Assembly: GCA_041163265.1 (NCBI GenBank)
Contig: JBEARL010000075.1
Span: 1-6,058, forward strand
Direction of reading: 5' to 3'
Source: CSBr16-57R1 sp041163265
Lineage (GTDB): Bacteria > Actinomycetota > Nitriliruptoria > Nitriliruptorales > Nitriliruptoraceae
Length of the DNA: 6,058 nt
Notes under the pieces: model-generated
The model's input: only the letters and a program-made list of their open reading frames with translations
What the model was told of the DNA's origin: nothing
The model's database searches: none
Made by a program: the position numbers and the translations under genes
Part shown: piece by piece, positions 1 to 4,953 of the stretch
How positions within the stretch are numbered: the first letter of the stretch is position 1
Layout of the letters: each line of letters begins with the position of its first letter

Positions 1-1
1 C

Positions 2-1075
2 GCGGCCGCGGGCCCGTCGGCACCGCCGGTCGCGCTGGCCGTCCCCGCCGTCGCGGTGACGGGGGCCGTCGCGGTCGGGCTCGTCGGGACGGCGCGCCGA
101 CGCCGGCGGCCCCCGCTGGCCCCGCGCGGCGAGCGCCTCGCGGCCGCCGCCGCGGGTCCGCCGCCGGTCGCCGTGCGCGGGCTGACGAAGGTGTACGACG
201 ACGGCACCCGCGCCGTCGACGGCCTGGACCTGACGGTCGCCCCCGGGCAGGTCGTCGGCCTGCTCGGCCCGAACGGCGCCGGGAAGACGTCGGCGCTGCG
301 CATGCTCCTCGGCCTGATGGCCCCGACGTCGGGCTCGGCCGCCGTGTTCGGCGAGGAGGTCCTGCCGGGGCACCCGGTGCTCGAGCGCGTCGGCGCGCTG
401 GTCGCCGGCCCGGGGCTCGCGCCGGACCTCAGCGGCCGCGACAACCTCGAGCTGTTCTGGCGGGCCGGCGGTCGGCCGCTCGAGGCCGCCGACCTGCCGT
501 GGGCGCTCGAGGTCGCCGATCTCGGCACGGCGATCGACCGACCGGTCCGGACCTACTCGCACGGGATGCGCCAGCGCCTCGCCATCGCGCAGGCCCTGCT
601 CGGCCGGCCCGAGCTGCTGGTCCTCGACGAGCCGACCGACGGGCTCGACCCCGAGCAGATCCGCCGCATGCGCCGTCTGCTGGCCCGCCTCGGCGCCGAG
701 GGGCACGCCATCCTCGTCTCGAGCCACCTGCTCGCCGAGGTCGAGCAGACCTGCACCCACGCCGTCGTGATGGACGCCGGCCGGGCCGTCGCGGCCGGGA
801 CGGTCGCCGAGCTCGGCGAGCGGGCCCGGACGCTCGTCGTCGAGGTCGACGACCGCGAGCGGGCGGCGGCGCTGCTCTCGTCGCGCCTCGGGTCGGACCG
901 CGTCGCGCTGGAGGGCGCCGGCGTCGCCGTCGCGCTCGACGACCCGGCCGAGGCGGCCGACGTCGTCGCGGCCCTCGTCGGCGGGGGGCTCCGCGTCGCC
1001 TCGGCCGCCCGCCGCGGCCGGCTCGAGGACGTGTTCCTGCAGCTGACCGGCCACGGCGCGGAGGCCGGGCGATGA
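2..1075 (+). CDS. ABC transporter ATP-binding protein, 5' partial, with a preceding membrane-like segment
   Basis: This is the ATPase of an ABC-2 type exporter and energises the permease encoded next. Numbering from the GTG at 56, Walker A (GPNGAGKT) is at 71-78, the signature (SHGMRQR) at 168-174, Walker B (LLVLDE) at 187-192 and the switch histidine at 224. A C-terminal extension of about 80 residues ends in EDVFLQLTG, as in DrrA/BcrA-type drug exporters. The Q-loop region reads VGALVAGPG without a glutamine, as in the bacitracin-type branch. The frame has no stop back to base 2. Those codons complete a stretch of about 20 hydrophobic residues (ALAVPAVAVTGAVAVGLVG) followed by five arginines, which looks like a membrane helix with a cytoplasmic anchor. 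The GTG at 56 lies inside that helix and has no Shine-Dalgarno; neither does the GTG at 173. The gene therefore probably begins left of the window, perhaps as a fusion. The ATPase call is certain; the N-terminus is unknown. Confidence 0.93.
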   Translation, partial: AAAGPSAPPVALAVPAVAVTGAVAVGLVGTARRRRRPPLAPRGERLAAAAAGPPPVAVRGLTKVYDDGTRAVDGLDLTVAPGQVVGLLGPNGAGKTSALRMLLGLMAPTSGSAAVFGEEVLPGHPVLERVGALVAGPGLAPDLSGRDNLELFWRAGGRPLEAADLPWALEVADLGTAIDRPVRTYSHGMRQRLAIAQALLGRPELLVLDEPTDGLDPEQIRRMRRLLARLGAEGHAILVSSHLLAEVEQTCTHAVVMDAGRAVAAGTVAELGERARTLVVEVDDRERAAALLSSRLGSDRVALEGAGVAVALDDPAEAADVVAALVGGGLRVASAARRGRLEDVFLQLTGHGAEAGR

Positions 1076-1881
1076 GGGCCGAGCTCGCGCGCCAGCTGCG
1101 CCGCCGCCGGACCTGGGTCGGGCTCGGCGGCATCGCGGCCGTGCCGGTCGTGCTGGCCGTCGCGTTCCTGCTCGCGGACGCCGGGCGCGACGGCGGCGGG
1201 GGCGGCGGGGACCCGACCGGCCTGTTCGGCATCGCGACCGCGTCGGGCCTGAACTTCGCGCTGATGTCGACCGCCGCGACCGCGCCGTTCCTGCTGATGA
1301 GCGTCGTCGCGCTGTTCGCCGGGGACACCGTCTCGAGCGAGGCGTCCTGGGGCAGCCTGCGCTCGCTGCTGGTCCGGCCGGTCCCGCGCGCGGCGCTGCT
1401 CGGCCGCAAGCTGGCCGCCGCGCTGCTGCTCTCGGTGACGGCGTCCGTGCTGGTCCCGGTCAGCGGGCTCGTCGCCGGCACCATCGCCTACGGCTGGGGG
1501 CCCCTGCTCACGCCGTTCGGCGCCCTCGAGCCGTCCGACGGGCTCGTGCGGCTGGCGGCCGTCGCCGCGTACGCGGCATGGTCGGGGCTGTGGGTCGCGA
1601 CGCTCGCGTTCGCGCTCTCGACGACGACCGACACGTCGGTCGGCGCGGTCGCCGGCACGATCGTCGTCATCATCGTCGTGCAGATCCTCGACGCGATCAC
1701 CGCGCTCGGGTCGCTGCGCGAGCTGCTGCCCGTGCACGAGGGGCTCGCGTGGCTGGGGCTGCTCGCGCCCGACCCCCGGTGGGGTGACCTGTCCCGGGGC
1801 GTGCTGCTGCAGGTGCCGTGGGCGGCGGCGTTCGCCGGCTTCGCATGGTGGTGGTTCGGCCGCAAGGACGTCCTGAGCTGA
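1072..1881 (+). CDS. ABC-2 type transporter permease subunit
   Basis: This 269-residue integral membrane protein is the predicted channel subunit of the exporter powered by the ATPase just upstream. Its ATG lies in the ATGA overlap with the ATPase stop codon, so the two are translationally coupled and in one operon. Six hydrophobic segments can be read at about 15-36, 67-84, 113-139, 160-182, 190-210 and 245-262, the usual number for ABC-2 permeases. The N-terminus is short and arginine-rich (RQLRRRRTW), as expected for a cytoplasmic start. After helix 2 comes the family's typical cytoplasmic stretch, with GDTVSSEASWGSLRSLL at 84-100 followed by RPVPRAALLGRKL, which matches the E..GTLR.LL..P..R..LL..K pattern. 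A run of six glycines at 41-46 forms the first external loop. The substrate cannot be told from the sequence; small-molecule or peptide export is the family norm. Confidence 0.9.
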   Translation: MRAELARQLRRRRTWVGLGGIAAVPVVLAVAFLLADAGRDGGGGGGDPTGLFGIATASGLNFALMSTAATAPFLLMSVVALFAGDTVSSEASWGSLRSLLVRPVPRAALLGRKLAAALLLSVTASVLVPVSGLVAGTIAYGWGPLLTPFGALEPSDGLVRLAAVAAYAAWSGLWVATLAFALSTTTDTSVGAVAGTIVVIIVVQILDAITALGSLRELLPVHEGLAWLGLLAPDPRWGDLSRGVLLQVPWAAAFAGFAWWWFGRKDVLS

Positions 1882-1898
1882 GCCGCCCGCGGCTCAGC
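1877..1898. terminator. Bidirectional terminator hairpin between convergent genes
   Basis: A perfect inverted repeat has arms GCTGAGCCG (1877-1885) and CGGCTCAGC (1890-1898) around a 4-nt loop, CCCG. The left arm contains the TGA stop of the permease (1879-1881). The right arm contains the TGA stop of the minus-strand DUF6069 gene (1894-1896 read in reverse). Only 12 bp separate the two stops, so one hairpin can serve transcripts from both directions. No T-tract follows on either strand, as is common for hairpins in very GC-rich actinobacteria. Termination activity is inferred from structure and position. Confidence 0.7.
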
Positions 1899-2304
1899 GC
1901 GCGCGCAGCCGACGTGCCAGTCGCGGGACGACCGCGGCGAACACCACGACGTGCCCGACGGCCAGGACCGCCATCGTCGTGCGCGCGACGGCCTCGGGCT
2001 GGGACGCGAACGGCGTGACCGACGCGACGAGGACGGCCGCGGACGCGCCGAGGAACAGGGTGCGGGCGCGCCGACGGCCGTCGAGGAGCAGCGCGACGAG
2101 CGCCGCGCCGAAGCCGCTCGTGACCCCGATGGCCGCGAAGCTCCACCAGGCCAGCGCGACGACGCCCTGCCCCGGCACATCGATGACGTCGGGGACGCCG
2201 GCCGCGACGCCGGCCGTCCAGAGCAGGTGCGCGACCGCGCCGCCGACGAACCCGGCGGTGACGCCCTCGCCGGCGAGCCGTGCGTTGGAGACCGCGGCCA
2301 TCAT
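1894..2304 (-). CDS. DUF6069 family four-helix membrane protein
   Basis: This is a small hydrophobic protein of 136 residues, or 135 if the second of two adjacent ATGs is used. It has four predicted transmembrane segments at about 14-36, 54-74, 82-98 and 108-127, and an arginine-rich C-terminus (RLARRLRAR). The pattern agrees with DUF6069, an actinobacterial family of unknown function: an N-terminal GVTAGFVGGAVAHLLW helix, then a longer second helix, an RRRARTLF turn, and a last helix with VGHVVVFAAVVPRLARRL. The first ATG overlaps the stop of the upstream EVE-domain gene (ATGA). GGAGG inside that gene's last codons sits 1 nt before the first ATG and 4 nt before the second, so the second (2301) may be the better start. 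The gene appears to be translated only as part of that operon. The family assignment is from memory of the pattern; the function is unknown. Confidence 0.8.
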   Translation of the reverse strand: MMAAVSNARLAGEGVTAGFVGGAVAHLLWTAGVAAGVPDVIDVPGQGVVALAWWSFAAIGVTSGFGAALVALLLDGRRRARTLFLGASAAVLVASVTPFASQPEAVARTTMAVLAVGHVVVFAAVVPRLARRLRAR

Positions 2305-3236
2305 CCCTCCGAGGTGGCGGCGCCCGCCAGCGCCAGGCGGTAGAGGACGGGGGGTCGGCCGCGGGCCGGTCGCCCGTCCGCGTCCTCGGGCCGGCGCGTG
2401 CCGGCCCGCGCGACGAGGCCGACCTCGACGAGCCGCTCGACGCGGGACCGCGCCGTCCCGACGCCGGTCCGCCAGGTGACGGCCACCTCGTCGACCGTGA
2501 ACGACCCCGTGCCGTGCGCGGCCGCGGCCGCCTCGGCCTGCTGCAGCTGGAGGTCGGTCGGCGCCGGCGGTCGGCCGGCGACCGTGGCGCCGCCGGCGGG
2601 ACGCGCTGTGGCCGCGACCGGCGGTGGCGGCTCGTGGGCGCCGAGGCGGGCGAGCAGCTCCTCGACGACGGGGACGAGCCGGCGGGGGACGCGCATGACC
2701 GTCTCGCCCTCGTCCTCGACGACCCCCGTGGCGTCACGGACGGCGACGGCCCGCGCGAACGCCTCCTGCTGCGCGGGGCCGAGGCGCACCTCGGTCGCGT
2801 CGTGGAGGTCGAGGAACGCGAGCGACCGCAGCGCCGGCTCGCCGAGCAGGTCCGCCGGCGCGAGCGGCCGGCCGAAGGCGCGGTCGACGCGGATCGCGAC
2901 GGTCACCCGCGGGGAGCCGCCGGCGCCGACCGCGGCCTCGGGCTCGTCGAGCACCGTGCAGGCCGCGACCACGCCGCCGCCACGGCCCGAGCGCCACAGC
3001 AGCACGCCCTCGCCGCGGTCCATCGAGGGCCCGGAGGGGGCGATGGGCCAGGCGAACGGCGCCGCGGGGTCGACCGCCAGCGCCGCCGCCAGCGCGTCAA
3101 GCGCCGCGTCGTCGCCGCGGAACACCCAGCGCGGTGCCGCCGCCGTCGGTGTCGCCGCGGGCGCGTCGGCGGGGACGTCGGCCGGGGTGTCGACCGCCAC
3201 GTCGAGGTCGACCGCCGCCGCGGGTTCCGGGTTCAT
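2301..3236 (-). CDS. EVE/PUA-like domain protein with C-terminal winged helix, predicted
   Basis: This 311-residue soluble protein starts at ATG 3236 (MNPEPAAAV); a 45-residue longer reading would run into the start of the divergent DoxX-like gene. After an Ala/Pro/Asp-rich leader (1-35), residues about 36-168 resemble an EVE domain of the PUA-like fold. The signs are W37, an AWPI tryptophan at 63, DRGEGVLLWRSG at 73-84, the strand GVVAACTVLDEP at 88-99, a charged strand pair at 110-119, and a closing helix after EVRLGPAQQEAF. EVE domains bind modified bases in DNA or RNA. A proline-rich linker (202-226) leads to a winged-helix-like region at about 228-301, with the helix-turn-helix FTVDEVAVTWRTGVGTARSR (246-265) and a basic wing (RGRPPVLYRL). 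I infer a nucleic-acid-binding, possibly modification-sensing regulator. It is first in an operon with the DUF6069 gene. No Shine-Dalgarno precedes the start. The domain calls come from pattern only and could be wrong; the gene itself is secure. Confidence 0.75.
   Translation of the reverse strand: MNPEPAAAVDLDVAVDTPADVPADAPAATPTAAAPRWVFRGDDAALDALAAALAVDPAAPFAWPIAPSGPSMDRGEGVLLWRSGRGGGVVAACTVLDEPEAAVGAGGSPRVTVAIRVDRAFGRPLAPADLLGEPALRSLAFLDLHDATEVRLGPAQQEAFARAVAVRDATGVVEDEGETVMRVPRRLVPVVEELLARLGAHEPPPPVAATARPAGGATVAGRPPAPTDLQLQQAEAAAAAHGTGSFTVDEVAVTWRTGVGTARSRVERLVEVGLVARAGTRRPEDADGRPARGRPPVLYRLALAGAATSEG
2306..2310 (-). promoter_or_regulatory. Shine-Dalgarno of the DUF6069 gene inside the upstream coding region
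   Basis: On the minus strand GGAGG lies within the last sense codons of the EVE-domain gene, directly before the ATGATG start. With the ATGA stop/start overlap this indicates translational coupling. Spacing is 1 nt to the first ATG and 4 nt to the second, which favours the second start at 2301. Confidence 0.55.
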
Positions 3237-3253
3237 CGGACGCCGTTCGTCCG
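3237..3253. repeat. Inverted repeat abutting the EVE-domain gene start codon
   Basis: Arms CGGACG (3237-3242) and CGTCCG (3248-3253) flank a 5-nt spacer, and the repeat ends exactly at the minus-strand ATG (3236-3234). It occupies the place where a Shine-Dalgarno would be and none is present. It could be an operator for autoregulation or an mRNA hairpin limiting translation. Short GC-rich inverted repeats also arise by chance in such sequence. Confidence 0.35.
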
Positions 3254-3366
3254 GGGAAACGCCGCCCGCGGTGGGCGCGGATGCGGCGTCGGGATGCGCG
3301 GCAGCGTAGCGTCGCCCGTGTCGGCACCGCGGAGGCGGCGCGGTCGGCTGTGGACGGAGGCGGCGC
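3237..3366. promoter_or_regulatory. Divergent promoter region between EVE-domain and DoxX-like genes
   Basis: This 130-bp gap separates two divergently read genes. TAGCGT at 3307-3312 on the plus strand fits a TANNNT -10 element and would place a transcript start roughly 45-50 nt before the DoxX-like ATG. Overlapping it on the minus strand is TACGCT (3308-3303), a possible -10 for the EVE-domain operon. No good -35 hexamer is seen for either. GGAGG at 3356-3360, 6 nt before ATG 3367, is the ribosome binding site of the DoxX-like gene. Confidence 0.4.
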
Positions 3367-3828
3367 ATGCTCGGACGGCTCGTCGGTGCGGTCCGGGACG
3401 TCGAGGCGCAGCGGCTCGGCCGTCAGTCGCCGCCGCGGCTCGTGCTGCGGCTCGCGCTCGCGGCGTTCCTCGCGACGGCCGGCGTCGGCCACTTCGTCGC
3501 GACCGAGACGTTCCTCGCGCAGGTGCCGGCCTGGATGCCGTTCGAGCGCGAGGTCGTGCTGGTCAGCGGCGTCGTCGAGCTGGTGCTGGCCGCCGCCGTC
3601 GCGCTCGCGTCGTCGCGGCGGACGCTCGTCGCCCTCGTCGTCGTCACGTTCCTCCACGTGGTGCTGCCGGGGAACATCGCGCAGTGGCTCGAGGGTGTCG
3701 ACGCGTTCGGGCTGGACACCGACCGGGCGCGGCTGCTGCGACTCGTCGTCGGTCACCCGCTGCTGGTGCTGTGGGCGCTGGCCGCCGGCGACGTCTGGCC
3801 GGCGCCGCGTCGGAGCGTCGCGGTCTGA
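3367..3828 (+). CDS. DoxX-like family membrane protein
   Basis: This 153-residue integral membrane protein has four hydrophobic segments at about 23-42, 61-81, 86-101 and 123-141, the layout of DoxX/MauE-like proteins. Family marks are AGVGHFVATETFLAQVPAWM at 38-57 (compare the common GxxHF...F...VP.W. pattern), SGVVELVLA at 67-75, which starts helix 2, and VVLPGNIAQWLEG at 98-110, matching the FPxNI motif after helix 3. The start at ATG 3367 is supported by GGAGG 6 nt upstream. The gene is divergent from the EVE-domain operon and convergent with the CBS gene, so it is probably monocistronic. Members of this broad superfamily are linked to quinone or thiol redox processes, but the biochemical role of this subgroup is not established and none can be assigned here. 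Confidence 0.85.
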   Translation: MLGRLVGAVRDVEAQRLGRQSPPRLVLRLALAAFLATAGVGHFVATETFLAQVPAWMPFEREVVLVSGVVELVLAAAVALASSRRTLVALVVVTFLHVVLPGNIAQWLEGVDAFGLDTDRARLLRLVVGHPLLVLWALAAGDVWPAPRRSVAV

Positions 3829-3888
3829 CGGGTCCGATCGGCGCGGCCGCGGCTGCGGTCGTGCGCGCGGCGTCGAGCGCGACCCGCG

Positions 3889-4287
3889 TCAGCCGAGGTC
3901 GGCCGCGAGCGCGACCAGCAGGTCCCGCACCGAGACGACCCCGGCGACGTCGCCGTCGCGCATCACCGCGAGGTGGCGGATCTCGGCGTCGACCATCCGC
4001 CGAGCGGCCTCGGCGACGCTGAGGTCGGCCTCGACGGTGACCACGCGGTCGGTCGCGTGGTCGCGGACCCGCTCGGCCTCGAGGTCCTCGCCGTCGGCCA
4101 GCGCGGCGATGATGTCGCGCTCGGAGATGACGCCGACCATGCCGCTGGTGTTCGCGACGACCAGCAGGCCGAGGCGGTCCATCGCCATCGTCTCGACGGC
4201 CTCACGCAGGGTCGCGGTGGGCTCGACGGTGGCGACGGCGGGGGAGAGGAGCGACCCGACGGGGTCGGTCTGCCGGACCGGGGCCAT
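3889..4287 (-). CDS. Two-CBS-domain protein
   Basis: This 132-residue cytoplasmic protein consists almost wholly of a Bateman module. CBS repeat 1 spans about 10-64 and ends in GVISERDIIAAL. Repeat 2 spans about 75-130 and ends in GVVSVRDLLVAL. Each contains the hydrophobic strand, the G-V-hydrophobic-S...RD motif and the following helix. Such stand-alone CBS pairs usually bind adenosine nucleotides (AMP, ATP, NADH or SAM) and act as energy sensors; the ligand here is unknown. The start at ATG 4287 is well supported by AAGGAGG at 4300-4294 on the minus strand, 6 nt away. It is transcribed divergently from the universal stress protein gene across a 165-bp gap. The actinobacterial pairing of CBS and Usp genes is typical of dormancy or redox-stress regulons. 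No catalytic domain is fused to it. Confidence 0.92.
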   Translation of the reverse strand: MAPVRQTDPVGSLLSPAVATVEPTATLREAVETMAMDRLGLLVVANTSGMVGVISERDIIAALADGEDLEAERVRDHATDRVVTVEADLSVAEAARRMVDAEIRHLAVMRDGDVAGVVSVRDLLVALAADLG

Positions 4288-4452
4288 GCGGCGCCTCCTT
4301 GGCGGGGGAGCCCAGCATCGCCGTTCGACCCGCCGTCCCGGTGGGGCCGAAGGTCACGCCGTGTCGGGTCCCCGGTCCGCGCCGGCCGCGGTCGGGGGCC
4401 GCCACCATCGGGGTCCCGCGGCGCCGTCGGGTGCCGCCCCGGAGGTGCTCCC
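4288..4452. promoter_or_regulatory. Divergent promoter region with DosR/DevR-like box
   Basis: The region separates the CBS and universal stress genes. At 4344-4357 the minus strand reads GTGACCTTCGGCCC. This resembles the mycobacterial DosR/DevR box: 10 of 14 positions match the palindromic core GGGACTWWAGTCCC, and it is closer to natural variants ending in GGCCC. A weak -10-like GATGCT lies on the minus strand at 4319-4314, which would put the box just upstream of the CBS promoter. The box is about 95 bp before the Usp start. No clear sigma-70 element is seen for the Usp side. Box recognition is from memory of the consensus. Confidence 0.35.
4441..4445 (+). promoter_or_regulatory. Shine-Dalgarno fixing the GTG start of the universal stress gene
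   Basis: GGAGG sits 7 nt before GTG 4453. The frame stays open far upstream because of the GC content, so this site decides the start. The resulting N-terminus, MARIVVGIDAS, is exactly what Usp proteins begin with. Confidence 0.8.
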
Positions 4453-4884
4453 GTGGCCAGGATCGTCGTCGGCATCGACGCGTCGGACCCATCGCTCGAC
4501 GCGCTGCGCTGGGCCCTCGAGGAGGCCCGCCTGCGCGGCGCCGAGCTCGAGCTGGTCCACGCCTTCCCGCGTCCCGAGCTCGTCGGCATGACGATGGTCG
4601 TCACGCTGCCGTCCGACGACGAGCTCCGCGCCGCCTCCGAGCAGGTCCTCGCCGAGGCGCTCGAGCGCGTCGGTGGCGCCGGGGACGTGCCGGTGATGCG
4701 GCGCGTCGGGACCGGCGGCCCCGCGGCCGTCCTCGTCGAGGCCGCCGAGGGCGCGGACCTGCTGGTCGTCGGCGCCCGCGGGCTCGGCGGGTTCAAGGGC
4801 CTGCTGCTCGGCTCGGTGACGCAGCAGGTCATCGCTCACGCGCCCTGTCCCGTCGTCGTGATCACGCCGGAGCGCTCGCGGTGA
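4453..4884 (+). CDS. Universal stress protein (UspA family), ATP-binding type
   Basis: This 143-residue single-domain cytoplasmic Usp is close to the usual 140-150 residues. It opens with the first beta strand and acidic nucleotide contact (ARIVVGIDAS, D9). A helix, DALRWALEEARLRGAEL, and strand ELVHAF follow. The C-terminal half carries ADLLVVGARG and the full ATP-binding signature G-2x-G-9x-G-S: G107, G110, G120 and S121. The end, APCPVVVITPE, is typical of the family. Members of this ATP-binding group act in stress survival and dormancy, usually as dimers. The GTG start is set by GGAGG 7 nt upstream. Its divergent CBS neighbour and the DosR-like box between them suggest joint control by oxygen or energy status, which is inference. 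A separate promoter probably serves the transketolase gene 69 bp downstream. Confidence 0.95.
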   Translation: MARIVVGIDASDPSLDALRWALEEARLRGAELELVHAFPRPELVGMTMVVTLPSDDELRAASEQVLAEALERVGGAGDVPVMRRVGTGGPAAVLVEAAEGADLLVVGARGLGGFKGLLLGSVTQQVIAHAPCPVVVITPERSR

Positions 4885-4953
4885 CGACGTCCCTCCCCGG
4901 GTGCGCGCGACCGCACGACTAGCGTCCGCGGTCCGGCGACGGACGGGGTGGAC
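4885..4953 (+). promoter_or_regulatory. Intergenic region with candidate transketolase promoter
   Basis: TAGCGT at 4920-4925 fits a TANNNT -10 element and is identical to the hexamer before the DoxX-like gene. A start near 4932 would leave a leader of about 22 nt before ATG 4954. No convincing -35 is seen. A weak 5-bp stem (GTGCG 4901-4905, CGCAC 4912-4916) follows the Usp stop and could be a poor terminator. GGGGTGG, just before GACATG, is a weak ribosome binding site. Confidence 0.35.

Noticed and set aside
499..1071. Upstream extension of the permease frame
   Set aside because: It overlaps the ATPase out of frame and is an Arg/Gly/Ala-rich shadow. The true start is the ATG at 1072 in the ATGA junction.
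1189..1212. GGC/GGG-rich run as a possible repeat or regulatory element
   Set aside because: It lies inside the permease gene and simply encodes six glycines in the first external loop.
429..1484. Long minus-strand open frame across the ABC ATPase and permease
   Set aside because: The translation is low-complexity Arg/Pro/Ser/Ala with no domain pattern, and the opposite strand has clear ABC motifs. It is an effect of very high GC.
553..1737. Second long minus-strand open frame over the same operon
   Set aside because: The composition (Asp/Arg/Gln-rich, no fold) is that of an antisense shadow of the two ABC genes.
3234..3368. N-terminal extension of the EVE-domain protein to ATG 3368
   Set aside because: The added residues are low-complexity and would consume the divergent promoter and overlap the start of the DoxX-like gene. 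ATG 3236 is preferred.
3097..3756. Minus-strand open frame opposite the DoxX-like gene
   Set aside because: The product is charged and repetitive (Arg/Glu/Asp/His), with no domain. The plus strand has a ribosome binding site and DoxX-like motifs.
3829..3888. Possible terminator between the convergent DoxX-like and CBS genes
   Set aside because: Short palindromes are present (CCGATCGG at 3834-3841 and CGCGGCCGCG at 3842-3851), but there is no long stem with a short loop and no T-tract. Such palindromes are expected at this GC content.
2280..4022. Very long plus-strand open frame of 580 codons opposite the EVE-domain gene and beyond
   Set aside because: It is Arg/Gly/Asp-rich and repetitive, crosses a divergent promoter region and the DoxX-like gene, and has no recognisable domain.
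3973..4452. Upstream extension of the universal stress protein frame
   Set aside because: It runs antisense through the CBS gene. GGAGG before GTG 4453 and the family-typical N-terminus fix the start.
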